Source: Paenibacillus ginsengarvi
Lineage (GTDB): Bacteria > Bacillota > Bacilli > Paenibacillales > NBRC-103111
Length of the DNA stretch: 64,000 nucleotides
Direction: 5' to 3'
Assembly (NCBI RefSeq): GCF_003626695.1
Contig: NZ_RBAH01000002.1
Coordinates: 124,001 to 188,000 of the forward strand
Below the pieces are notes generated by a model. The model ran no database searches and was not told where the DNA came from. It worked only from the letters and a program-made list of their open reading frames with translations. Positions 17,674 through 26,900 of the stretch are shown piece after piece. The translations under genes were made by a program, and so were the position numbers. How positions within the stretch are numbered: the stretch's first letter is position 1; the number at the start of each line of letters is the position of its first letter.

Positions 17674-18558
17674 ATGGAATTGGCGATGAAGAAGATGGAT
17701 CGCGTCATTGAAATCGACAACATGGTAACCTTCCATTACCGGGAACTTCCGAAGCAGTTTTCCAGCCAAGATCAGCCATATCCTTACTGGGAGATGATGT
17801 ACGTCGACAAGGGCGAATTCGCCGTGGTTTCGGGCACAGGGGCGGCGCAGTTGAAACAAGGGGACATTGTGTTTTACCCGCCCGGGGAACGGCATGGCGG
17901 CACGGCACACGCTCGCACGCCGCCCAGTCTGTTAATTGTCGGATTCGAATGCGCATCGAAGGCGATGAACGATCTGCCGAGATCCCCCTTCCGTCTAGGC
18001 GATGCCGAACGCCGCTTGCTGGCCGATATCGTCAGGGAAGGCTTGTATCCCCTTGAGCCTGTTGCGCCGTTTCGCCGGCAGGAGACCGCCGTCCGTTTAT
18101 CCCGCTCGTCGATCGGACGGGAGCAGCTGGTGAGAAATCAGTTGGAAATATTGCTCATTCGCCTGTTGCGCCACAACGCCTCTTCGGCAGGGGACGGCAA
18201 GCTTTCCTCTGTTCAAAAGGAGCATCAGGAAACCGATATCGCGCAAAAAGTCGTTGATTACATCGAACGAACGGACATTTCCGAGCTTTGTCTCGACCGC
18301 ATCTGCCGCAAGTTTGCGCTCAGCCGTACGCATCTCGGCACCGTCTTCAAGCGTTCGACCGGCTACAGTGTCATGGAGTATGTCCGCAAGCTGAAAATTG
18401 CCAAAGCAAAGGCGCTGATCCGCGAAGAAACATACAATTATTCGCAGATCGCCGAGCTGCTCGGCTATTGCAGCATCCATTATTTTTCGAAAGACTTCAA
18501 GAAGTGGACGGGAACTGCCCCGTCGGAATATGCGAAGTCCGTCCAAGCACGCATCTGA
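17674..18558 (+). CDS. AraC-family transcriptional regulator with N-terminal cupin
   Basis: A 294-residue soluble regulator. Residues 20-100 form the cupin-like ligand domain (YPYWEMMYVDKGEF, LKQGDIVFYPPGERHG). The last 100 residues hold two helix-turn-helix units: ICRKFALSRTHLGTVFKRSTG and IAELLGYCSIHYFSKDFKKW, ending in APSEYAK. It lies 44 bp behind the oxidoreductase gene on the same strand and very likely controls that gene or the beta-helix/DUF4838 pair in response to a sugar. Translation starts at ATG 17674 behind GGAAGGGGA. Confidence 0.9.
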   Translation: MELAMKKMDRVIEIDNMVTFHYRELPKQFSSQDQPYPYWEMMYVDKGEFAVVSGTGAAQLKQGDIVFYPPGERHGGTAHARTPPSLLIVGFECASKAMNDLPRSPFRLGDAERRLLADIVREGLYPLEPVAPFRRQETAVRLSRSSIGREQLVRNQLEILLIRLLRHNASSAGDGKLSSVQKEHQETDIAQKVVDYIERTDISELCLDRICRKFALSRTHLGTVFKRSTGYSVMEYVRKLKIAKAKALIREETYNYSQIAELLGYCSIHYFSKDFKKWTGTAPSEYAKSVQARI

Positions 18559-18759
18559 AGCGGATTTGGTTTTGAGCAAACAAAGTACCAGCCATGACGC
18601 GGGCTGCCGATACGATCGGCGGCCTGTTTGGCAATTGCAGGAAAGTAAATTTAAAACAGTATGTTCCAAAGAAATCGTCAAGTATCTATTGTAAGGTTGA
18701 GGGAAACCGGGAGGCGGGGGAGTCGATCAATTCGATGTTGGATCAGGGAGGTGATCGCT

Positions 18760-19482
18760 ATAAAATACGAAAATGCGGGTGACGTTTTACCGGAACATCT
18801 GTTGGAAGAAGTGAAGAAGTATGCAGCAGGCAAACTGTTATATATTCCCCTCAACAATGAAAAGAAGGGCTGGGGCGAGGTTTCCGGATATCGCCAATTT
18901 CTTGTCAGGCGCAATCAATTCATCTTGAACAAGTTTCTTCATGGCGTCGACATTCGCGAGCTTTCCGCAGAGTTTTTTCTTTCCGAGGAGACGATCAAAA
19001 AAATAGTGTACTCCAAAAAAAATTCGAACAAATTGGAGTATTATCCAACTATAAAGTCATCCATGGAGTATTCGGAAGCAGGGATGCTGGAAGAATGGAT
19101 TCATACTTACTTGCTGTTTGACCGCCGTAACAAAGTTTTTTCCGATGGCTTGCGGCTGCTTTACAGATATTATTTGGGTCCAATCCTGATGCCGCTATCG
19201 TTATTCGTTCGATCTAGCGGACCTGAGGCGCATATGAAATGGAAGGTACATCCCGTAGTTTTCGAGAATAAAGTCGCATGTTGGGCGGATAAAATCCTGC
19301 ACAACGAAGATACACCGCCGCTAATCATTAATTTTGAAGAAGGCGAGTTTGAAATCAATTGCAACAATCCTTTGTTTGAAGCGTTGAGGCGAGCCGAGGT
19401 GAGGGAGTACCCTGTTATCATCTGGATTTCGGAAAAAACGAGCCACGAGCTTTTTCTAAAGGACTATTCCGTCTATTTATAA
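18760..19482 (+). CDS. CD3324-like helix-turn-helix protein with a ParB-like C-terminal domain
   Basis: The first 80 residues match the CD3324 family: KYENAGDVLPEHLLEEV, then GWGEVSGYRQFLVRRN and the recognition region DIRELSAEFFLSEETIKKIVY. The remaining 150 residues align with the protein encoded at 20443 (EEWIHTYLL, LGPILMPLSLFVR, PPLIINFEEGEF, YPVIIWIS), so the gene joins a DNA-binding module to a ParB-like domain. The conserved DGNRR motif of that domain has decayed to NCNNP here. The start is odd: GGAGG lies eight bases before the codon ATA at 18760, exactly where the family starts with MKY, and no ATG is in frame nearby. A GTG at 18751 overlaps the ribosome site. I therefore place the start at ATA. 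Function unknown. Confidence 0.6.
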   Translation: MKYENAGDVLPEHLLEEVKKYAAGKLLYIPLNNEKKGWGEVSGYRQFLVRRNQFILNKFLHGVDIRELSAEFFLSEETIKKIVYSKKNSNKLEYYPTIKSSMEYSEAGMLEEWIHTYLLFDRRNKVFSDGLRLLYRYYLGPILMPLSLFVRSSGPEAHMKWKVHPVVFENKVACWADKILHNEDTPPLIINFEEGEFEINCNNPLFEALRRAEVREYPVIIWISEKTSHELFLKDYSVYL

Positions 19483-19584
19483 GTTTCTGTCGAGAACAAC
19501 TTAACTCATTCCAGTCATATTTTTCAGAGTCTTCCACCTCTATCATTAGTCAGGTAATCAGTTACCCGGGGATAGAGGGAGCTC

Positions 19585-20377
19585 ATGCAAAAATACGGGG
19601 TACAGACATACTTTTTCGCAACGGTAACACCTGGCTTGGAACCTTTCTGGCAGATGAAATCAATGAGCTTGGCATAGTTATACGGGCGATGACTTTAGAG
19701 CGAGGTAAAGTCGTATTTCAAGCGTTCGGAGAAATAAGCCGACTGCAAAAACTTCGCTGCGCCGATAATCTTCCTTATGGATTCGCGCCGATCTCGACGG
19801 AACCTTATGTAGGCTATCTATCAAATGGACGGACGCACAGTTCCGTTATAGGGGAAATACCCGCTACTTCACCCAAGGCAGCATCAGACCAACCGTAGCA
19901 GCCGGGCTCGTGAGAATCAGCAAGCCGGGTCCAAACGATGTGTTTTATGATCCGTTTTGCGGCTCGGGAACGATACCGGAAGAACGCGCGCTGTTTCCCG
20001 CCAGAAAAATATTAGCAAGCGATTATAAGCGAGAGGTCATATGGACAGCGGAGCAAAATTGCGAGGGAATAGCCATTGTATTTCAAAGCGATGCGAGGCA
20101 AACGCCCTCCCGCTCCGAAAGTATAGATTGTATCGTAACCAATCCTCCTTGGAACAGGCAGATTGCGGTAGAAGACTTGCGTCATCTTTATGCCGCGTTT
20201 CTGGCTGAAGCCAAAAGAATTTTGAAACCAAACGGAAAGTTGTGGGTGCTTACGGACTGTCACGAGGAACTGACAATGGCAGCTCGGGAAAACGGATTGT
20301 ACCGAAACGCCGTGTGCGAGCTTAGTCTTCATGGCCTTCATCTTAAAGTTTATGAAATACGAAAGACCAGCCCCTAA
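19585..20377 (+). pseudogene. Broken TRM11-type SAM-dependent methyltransferase gene
   Basis: Three pieces of one gene lie in order. From ATG 19585 the frame gives YGVQTYFFATVTPGLEP, the start of the THUMP-like domain, then stops early. One frame over, sequence continues as FLADEINELGIVIRAMT and LERGKVVFQA up to ADNL. About 100 expected residues are then missing, and after another shift the methyltransferase domain runs intact to 20377: RYFTQGSIRPTVAAGLVR, DPFCGSGT (SAM binding), and VTNPPWNRQI (catalytic NPPW). Intact relatives have about 310-320 residues. The C-terminal 155 residues could still be translated from GTG 19910 but would lack the RNA-binding half. An 8-bp inverted repeat (CCTCTATC/GATAGAGG) flanks the ribosome site of the first piece. 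Confidence 0.8.
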
Positions 20378-20442
20378 TAGGGCTGGCTGTATTCTAGATG
20401 GGGCAGTCGAAGGACAGAACAAACATAATGGGGGAATGAGCC

Positions 20443-20910
20443 ATGGAACAATTGCTGCCTGAACGACTTCAATATACCGCAACCGAAGCCCGAATAGTTG
20501 CCGATCGCGGACAAATTGAGGATTGGATTCACTTGTACTTGAATTCAGCGGGTCATAACCCGAAACTGTCAGAGGGCCTGAAGCTGCGACAAAGACATTG
20601 GGTCGGGCCCATTCTTGTAGATGTGGATCGTTTGCAGCGCTGCCACGGACCCGAAAACGAACCTGACATGGAGTATTATTCATCTGTTGATCATTGGGAG
20701 CACAAAGTGAGTCGATATGAACAAATGTTTCGCAGCGGCTGGGATGCCCCGCCTCCAATTGTTGTACATCATCAAGGCAGACTAAGCGTCCGTGACGGCA
20801 ATCGGCGCACAGCCGCACTTAAACGGGCCGGTATCCGGGCATATTGGGTCATCATCTGGGATGACGATAGCGTGGAAAACATTTTGAACTTTTTGCGCGA
20901 ATGCTATTAG
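20443..20910 (+). CDS. ParB-like nuclease domain protein
   Basis: A 155-residue protein with a ParB/sulfiredoxin-like core: PPPIVVHHQGRLSVRDGNRRTAALKRAG, where DGNRRTAA replaces the GxHRxxA of classical ParB. The first 100 residues (IEDWIHLYLNSAG, VGPILVDVDRLQRCHGPE) match the C-terminal domain of the CD3324-like protein at 18760, so the two are paralogues separated by the broken methyltransferase gene. Such single-domain proteins may bind a nucleotide or act as nucleases; nothing in the context decides. An AATGGGGGAATGAG site precedes the ATG. Together with its neighbour it looks like a small duplicated accessory module. Confidence 0.7.
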   Translation: MEQLLPERLQYTATEARIVADRGQIEDWIHLYLNSAGHNPKLSEGLKLRQRHWVGPILVDVDRLQRCHGPENEPDMEYYSSVDHWEHKVSRYEQMFRSGWDAPPPIVVHHQGRLSVRDGNRRTAALKRAGIRAYWVIIWDDDSVENILNFLRECY

Positions 20911-21110
20911 CTCTTGTTTTGCTGCTACCAAGCAATCGATTGAAAATGCACAGCATCCTTATCGCATTTTGTCCAATTTTATTACAACTGGACAGCGTTA
21001 CGTCGTTGTATAGGATGGAAGGACATGGTAAACTGGCTTCACCTCCAACTGCTCAACAGCAGGCGAGCCGTTGGAGTGTTCCATTTTCGAAACAGGCAGG
21101 AGTGAATGCG

Positions 21111-21890
21111 ATGAAGACGTATGCCAACATCCCGTATGCAGGTGTAGACGATGGGCTCCGGTATATGGATGTGTTCGTGCCGGAACAAAACAAAACCGAA
21201 GGCGGTATTCTGTTCATCCACGGGGGAGGGTGGTCAGCGGGTAACAAGGAGAAGTTTCACTCGTTGGCCGCGTTTTTTTGCAGCGAAGGCTACACATGTG
21301 CTTCGATGAGCTACCGGTTGAGCGGCCACAGTACGTTTCCGGCACAACTAGAGGACGCGCACCTCGGCATGGCCTACATGAAGCAGAACGCCAGACCATG
21401 GAAGCTGGATCCGGAGCGTATCGTCTCGTTTGGTTCCTCGGCCGGTGGACACTTGGCACTCCTGTTGGCGCTAGTCCCTCCAGGCAGCCCGCTCGGTCAT
21501 AGCGCGCAGTTGGCAACTGATGACACGCTTCCGCGTGCGGTTGTGGCATACTGCCCCGTCACCGATCTGAAGAAGGAAAAGGCATCCTATGCGAAATTGA
21601 TGGGGGAGCCGTACACGAACGCCAACCAACGGTATTTGACGGCTTCGCCGATCGATTTGCCGCAGCCAACAACGATTCCGATGCTCGTGATCAACGGCGA
21701 CGGTGATACCGTTACGCCGCTAGAGGCATCCGAAACCTATTGCCGAACTGTGCAGGAAGCTGGCGGTGATGCTCGACTTGTCGTGCTGAAGGGAGTCGGA
21801 CATGGTTTCGGTTATGGAGTGACAACGGAAGCACAGCAGCAAGCCGTTTATCATGTCCGGCAATTTTTGCACGACGTTTTCCCGGTATAG
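21111..21890 (+). CDS. Alpha/beta-hydrolase, esterase/lipase of the HSL-like class
   Basis: A 259-residue serine hydrolase. The oxyanion-hole motif HGGGW (near residue 37) is followed by the nucleophile elbow GSSAGG (Ser near 105), the acid in INGDGDTVTP and the catalytic His in GVGHGFGYG. This is the carboxylesterase pattern of proteins annotated as acetylesterase or BD-FAE-like. I start at ATG 21111, where CAGGAG is eight bases upstream; a longer open frame begins at 20901 but its first 70 residues look random. No signal peptide is seen, so it should act in the cytoplasm, perhaps removing acetyl groups from imported sugars. Confidence 0.85.
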   Translation: MKTYANIPYAGVDDGLRYMDVFVPEQNKTEGGILFIHGGGWSAGNKEKFHSLAAFFCSEGYTCASMSYRLSGHSTFPAQLEDAHLGMAYMKQNARPWKLDPERIVSFGSSAGGHLALLLALVPPGSPLGHSAQLATDDTLPRAVVAYCPVTDLKKEKASYAKLMGEPYTNANQRYLTASPIDLPQPTTIPMLVINGDGDTVTPLEASETYCRTVQEAGGDARLVVLKGVGHGFGYGVTTEAQQQAVYHVRQFLHDVFPV

Positions 21891-21948
21891 GATCGGCAAT
21901 CCGATTCCGAAGCGAAAAAACGATGCGCAGAGAACAACAAGTGTGTCT

Positions 21949-21972
21949 ATTTCGACATGCTTTTTTTTGTTT
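21949..21972 (+). terminator. Weak hairpin with T run after the esterase gene
   Basis: AAG..TGTC pairs with GACA..CTT around a TATTTC loop with two internal mismatches, followed by eight T residues. A likely but imperfect terminator. Confidence 0.45.
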
Positions 21973-22125
21973 TCTCTAAGAATTCGGCTTTCCGACGGCT
22001 GTTCATTACCGGACTGAGTTCGTATTTCACTTATTTATCACGCTGCCGTGTTTCAACCTATGGAGCCTTACAAAGAACTGACTATGAAGAGACCTTTTAA
22101 AGACATGAAGAAAGCCAAAATGTAA

Positions 22126-22154
22126 TTGACTGCGCTTTCAAAAACACGTAATTT
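22126..22154 (+). promoter_or_regulatory. Promoter of the orphan solute-binding protein gene
   Basis: TTGACT (22126-22131), a 17-base spacer, then TAATTT (22149-22154). The rest of the 428-bp gap 21891-22318 holds the weak terminator and a 160-base leader in which I see no further conserved structure. Confidence 0.55.
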
Positions 22155-22318
22155 ATTTATAGGGTCAGTTTAGGGTTAACGAATTTGACCGCTATTTTTC
22201 GAATGACTCGAAATCGGAAAGGAGAGTCAGGCCAACCCGTATGGAAGACAGGTCAGCAAATAGCTGGGGCGTTAGAACGATTTATTGGAAAATCATGTGG
22301 AACAGGAGTCAATGAGGC

Positions 22319-23647
22319 ATGGTGGCGATTAGAGCAAAAAGCAGGCCGTTGGCGGTGTTTTCGTTTATTCTAATCCTGATGTCGGGCTGCGGAGGCGCAC
22401 TAAACGGAGAACAGAAGCCAGATCGACGGGAGGCGGAGGCGGAAAAGCCGAAGGAGCCGTATACGATGAAAATTTATGCGGCCGGCGTCGCAGAAACCGA
22501 ATTCGACGACCGGTTCCGGCAAGTACTCAAGCAGAAGTTTCCGCATATTACTGTGGAATACTTCCCGGGCGTGAAAGGAGCGACACTTCCGAATCTGGTG
22601 GCTGAGGGCAACATCCCCGATCTGATTCGCACCGACGTTCCGACGCTGCGGACCGCCTATCTGGATCTGAGTTTAGGCTACGATTTGAACGATTTCGTCA
22701 AGAAGTACAAATACGATTTGAGCCGGTTTACCTCAGTGTTTATCGACGAAATCGTCGATGCCGGACGAACCGGTGCGTTATACGGCTTGCCGGTGCCGCC
22801 GTATTTTCCGCAGGCGCTGTATTACAACAAGGATCTGTTCGACAAGTTCGGTGTTCCTTACCCGAAGAAGACCGGTATCACATGGGATGAAGTATACGAT
22901 CTGGCGAAAAAATTGACGCGTGTGGAAGGCGGCGCCGTATATCGCGGCTTCAGTTCCCACCCGGGCAATACACTGCGCGATAACCAGTTTTCGTTGCCGA
23001 TTCTCGATCCGAGCGCGGATCAACTGGCCGAACCGGAGAAATGGAAAGTGCTGTTTAATAATTTGCTGCGGTTCTATGAAATTCCGAACAACACGATCGA
23101 ATCAACCGCCACCTTGGACGGATCGGCTTTCGCCAAAGGCAACGTCGCGATGATGACCAACCAGCACAGCGTGTATTTGAAGCTTCCACCGGAATTGAAC
23201 TGGGATCTGGCCGCTTATCCGACTTTGGAGGGGGCACCCAAGCTGATGCCGCAGCGAGGTCCGGCTTATTGGTCCATCTCGAATACGAGCACGCACAAGG
23301 AGGATGCATTCGAGATGATCATGGTCATGCTGGCAGACGAGGTGCAGATGGCCGATTCGAGGAAAGGGATTACGACTACGCTGAACAGTCCAGTAATCAA
23401 GAGCGCTTTGGGTAAAGAAAGCCCAGTTTACAGCACGAAAAACATGGACGCGGTCAATGTATACCCGCCGATACCTTACACGAAGAAACGAAAAGCCGGG
23501 CTAACCGATGTACCAGGGTTAACGCTGCAAAACTTGCAGAGTCAAACCTTTGTCGACGTTGCGATGGGCAAAATGGACGTCAATACCGCGCTGCGTCAAC
23601 TGGATGAGAAGCTGAAAGCGGAGCTCGCCAAAGAAAAAAGCAAGTAA
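22319..23647 (+). CDS. Extracellular solute-binding lipoprotein without permeases (orphan)
   Basis: A 442-residue family-1 solute-binding protein. The N-terminus carries a signal peptide with the lipobox LMSGC (Cys near residue 24) and a Lys/Glu-rich linker. Typical landmarks include GNIPDLIRTDV, YGLPVPPYFPQALYYNKDLFDKFGVPYPK and ITWDEVYDLAKKL, all usual for sugar-binding subunits. No permease or ATPase lies beside it, unlike the sets at 3946 and 57504, so it must feed a distant importer or serve as a sensor or binding protein. Downstream is a decayed copy of a related gene and the large FIMAH protein. Confidence 0.88.
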   Translation: MVAIRAKSRPLAVFSFILILMSGCGGALNGEQKPDRREAEAEKPKEPYTMKIYAAGVAETEFDDRFRQVLKQKFPHITVEYFPGVKGATLPNLVAEGNIPDLIRTDVPTLRTAYLDLSLGYDLNDFVKKYKYDLSRFTSVFIDEIVDAGRTGALYGLPVPPYFPQALYYNKDLFDKFGVPYPKKTGITWDEVYDLAKKLTRVEGGAVYRGFSSHPGNTLRDNQFSLPILDPSADQLAEPEKWKVLFNNLLRFYEIPNNTIESTATLDGSAFAKGNVAMMTNQHSVYLKLPPELNWDLAAYPTLEGAPKLMPQRGPAYWSISNTSTHKEDAFEMIMVMLADEVQMADSRKGITTTLNSPVIKSALGKESPVYSTKNMDAVNVYPPIPYTKKRKAGLTDVPGLTLQNLQSQTFVDVAMGKMDVNTALRQLDEKLKAELAKEKSK

Positions 23648-23689
23648 CTGAACGTTCCGGCTTAGCCGCCGGCAGACGCAAGAGTCGAT

Positions 23690-23985
23690 CTGTTGATCGC
23701 TTTGGGAAAGATACCCTGCGGACGGATGAACTGGGATGACGCGTACGAATTGGCAAAGCGGTTATCTCGTACCGGCAGAGAAGCTATTTATCACGGATTT
23801 GTTGCTAGCTAAATGAGTCAACGGGGATTGGCATGTTGGAGGGTGACGGCTCAGAGCATACATCAGGAAGATGCGTATTCCGGACCATTCCGTATGAATG
23901 GGGCGAGTACGATTGCACCAATCGCCAAGAAGCTTTGCGGCTGGCGTCCATGGCTCATTCAATCGATGAAATGGGGGAGTTATTG
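23690..23985 (+). pseudogene. Remnant of a second solute-binding protein gene
   Basis: At 23726-23812 the frame reads MNWDDAYELAKRLSRTGREA then IYHGFVAS and stops; this aligns with ITWDEVYDLAKKLTRVEGGAVYRGFSSH of the intact neighbour at 22319. Further on, about 23850-23900, AQSIHQEDAYSGPF in another frame resembles SISNTSTHKEDAF of the same protein. The middle and end are missing. The remnant runs into the region just before the FIMAH gene, so an apparent 52-residue N-terminal extension of that gene is really out-of-frame remnant sequence. Confidence 0.6.
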
Positions 23986-23988
23986 ACA

Positions 23989-26900
23989 GTGCTGAACAAA
24001 ATACTGCAATCTATGTTGGCTTTTTGTATGGTCGTTTCCATGCTGATCGTGGGCGTATCGTCCGCTTCAGCGCAAGCGAAAGCGCCGTCTAATCTTCTTA
24101 TCAATCCTGGCTTCGAGATGCCTGGGGGGGAGACGACGCCGATCCCCGGTTGGACTCTCAGGTCGAAGTCCGCGGGGATTTCGACGGAAGTAACCGATGC
24201 ACGAAGCTACGAGGGAACAAATAGTCTGCTCGTGAACGATCAGTCGGCGACTGCAGCGAATGTGACCTACAGCGATCCGATCGAAATTAACGGCGGCGAT
24301 CATTTGCGCCTGCATGCAAAAGTAACCGGCGCGAGCGGAACCATCTATTTGGGAATCCGAACGTTTAAAAGCCCGGAAGACAATGTTGTCGGGGGCCAAC
24401 TGGACAGCAAGTACGTTAGCCTACTGCCTGCATCCGAATGGACGGAGTACACCGTCGAGGCAGTTGCTCATAAGGATGCGGCATATGCCAGAGTGCTTAT
24501 TTACACCGCGAATGCATCGACAGGGAGAGCGGTTCTGGATGACTTGCATTTTAGTGTCGAGGAGGTTGAAACGATTCCTTTTGAGCTGGTAAATCTAGGC
24601 CAGACTGTGCATAAGCTTGTCTTTAACCGTGATGGCGTTTATACGGATTCCTCCGGAAAATCGGTCTTTTATGTGATCCAGGATGGTGATCCGAACATCC
24701 TGCTAATTCTCGACGTGGATACGGGGCAAGTGATACGTTCGGTTCCGGTCGTGGACACGGTAGATGGGGTAGAGCATAAGGGTGCATATTTGCGCGGCTT
24801 TACCATTCAACCGGACGGGACCGTCTATATGGCGGGCACACCTTCAACGCTGTTCAAATACGTACCTGGCGAAGATCGGGTTCATTACTTAAAGAAGCTT
24901 CCGGGTTCCGCTACATTCAGTCTGAAGAACGGTCCTCCCGGAATTTTGGTAGGCGGTACGTATAACCGAAACGAATTGTTTGAGTACAACATTCTTACAG
25001 ACGAACTGACGAATCTCGGCCGCGCAACGCCTGATGAGGCTTATGCTTATTCCGTTGCATATGATCCGGAACACAATGATTACTATATCGGGATCGGCTC
25101 TCATGCGCATCTGATTCGATATGACCGGGATACCGGGGAGAAGACCGAGATTCCGCTACCCGTCCGTTTTCCGGATGCTCAGTTCATCTGGGATATGGAC
25201 GTTCGGCAAGGAAAGATCTTTATGCGGATTACACCGGGGAAATCACTGGCATACGATTTGTCAACCGGGCAGTTTGAGGAGACGGATGCGGTCATTACCT
25301 CCCGACTTGTTTCTCCCGTATCGCCTGAAGGAAACCGGGTGTACTTTTCCGACGGTTCCAAGCTTGGATATTACGATTTTGGCAGCAAGCAATACTCGTG
25401 GCTACCGGTTGAACTGGAAAATGCCCTAAACATGATGGGTTTTGCCAAACTGTCCGATCCGGAATACCCGGGCTATACCTTGATCGGTATGATGGACGGC
25501 TGGATGCTGCATTACAATCTTCAAAACGGAAAATCCAGAAAGCTGCGCGTGCCCGTTTCTGGCGAGGCTTCCACCTTGCAAACGGTCGCAAAAGGTAACG
25601 ATGGAAGAATGCACACTAGCGGCTACATAACGGGCGGCAACGCAATCTATGACCCGTTGACCGGGGAGAGGGAAGAATATTCGAAGCAGGTAGTCGGTAA
25701 GGATAACGTTGTCCCGGGCACTCAAACCGACCGAATCTTCAGCTATAAGGACAAAATCCTTTTTGCGACGTACGGCAACGCCAATATATATGAGTATGAT
25801 CAATCCAAGCCATGGAACAGACAGGATCCGGTCCACCCGAATCCGAAGATCTTGTTCTCCGTTTCCGACTATCAGCAAGATCGTCCGACGGCGGGTGTAA
25901 TTGTACCGGATTTAGGAAAATACGTGGTTGGCACCGTTCCGGATTACGGCATGTTGGGCGGAGCGCTTGTTGTCTATGACTTGGAAACGAACGAACGTGA
26001 GGTATACCGGAATGTGATCGATCAGCAAAGCGTTACAGCGGTCACTTATAAAGACGGGCTTGTCTATGCCGGATCGAATATTTGGGGCGGCCTGGGCATT
26101 CAGCCGACAGAGAAGGAAGCAAAGCTTTTCATCTGGGATATTAAGAAGAAGGAAAAAGTATTTGAGATGGTACCGATCCCGGGAAGAAGAGGAATAACAG
26201 AGCTGATCGTTGGTCCGGACGGCATGATCTGGGGGTCGGCTGAGGGCGACTTGTTCATCTTTAATCCGGAGTCGAGACAGATCGTCTATACGGGGCCGCT
26301 CGTCTCCCGTTCGTACGGAAGCGCGGTGTGGCGGGACGCACAGTTTGTGATTGGTACGGATGGAAATGTATATGGCGTACAGGCCAACCAGTTTTTCGTC
26401 ATCGACGCGGTGACGAAGCAGAAGCAAGTCATTCGCAGCGTAGGCAAGCGTAACTGGCTGGGGCAGGACGATTTCGGACGTTTCTATTTGACCGAGGATA
26501 CGGAACTGCTCCAGCTGACGATTCCCGGGCTTGTCCTGCGGCCGACCGGGGCACGGCTGGACGTTTCGGTAACGGCGCTAACCTACGGCAAAACGGCGGA
26601 TATCGCCATTACCGGTCTGCTGGAGAAAGGAAGCACCGTTCAACATATGGAGAGGCGAAATCCCCAGTACTTCAGCAGCGATCCGTCGGTTATCGGCTTC
26701 GAAGACGGCAAGCTGGTCGCCGGGCGCCCCGGAACCGCAGAGATCTGGGCGCGCGTCGTGATGGACGGCAACGTAGTCGAAACGAACCATGTCGCCATGA
26801 CGGTAACGGCAACGGTGGATACGCTGGAACGTTCGCTGAACGCGTTCGTTCAGGCCGGCGAGATCCGGAACGCATTGGCAAGCCAGTTGACGAATGCTCT

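Noticed and set aside
20901..21110. A 70-residue N-terminal extension of the esterase
   Set aside because: No ribosome site, no domain similarity, and ATG 21111 has a well-spaced ribosome site and the expected family start.
22185..22373. A 62-codon frame in the leader of the orphan binding protein
   Set aside because: It overlaps the real lipoprotein start in another frame and has no ribosome site of its own.
23833..23988. A longer N-terminus for the FIMAH protein
   Set aside because: The 52 extra residues overlap decayed binding-protein sequence in another frame and would bury the signal peptide; GTG 23989 has a ribosome site and starts the signal peptide.
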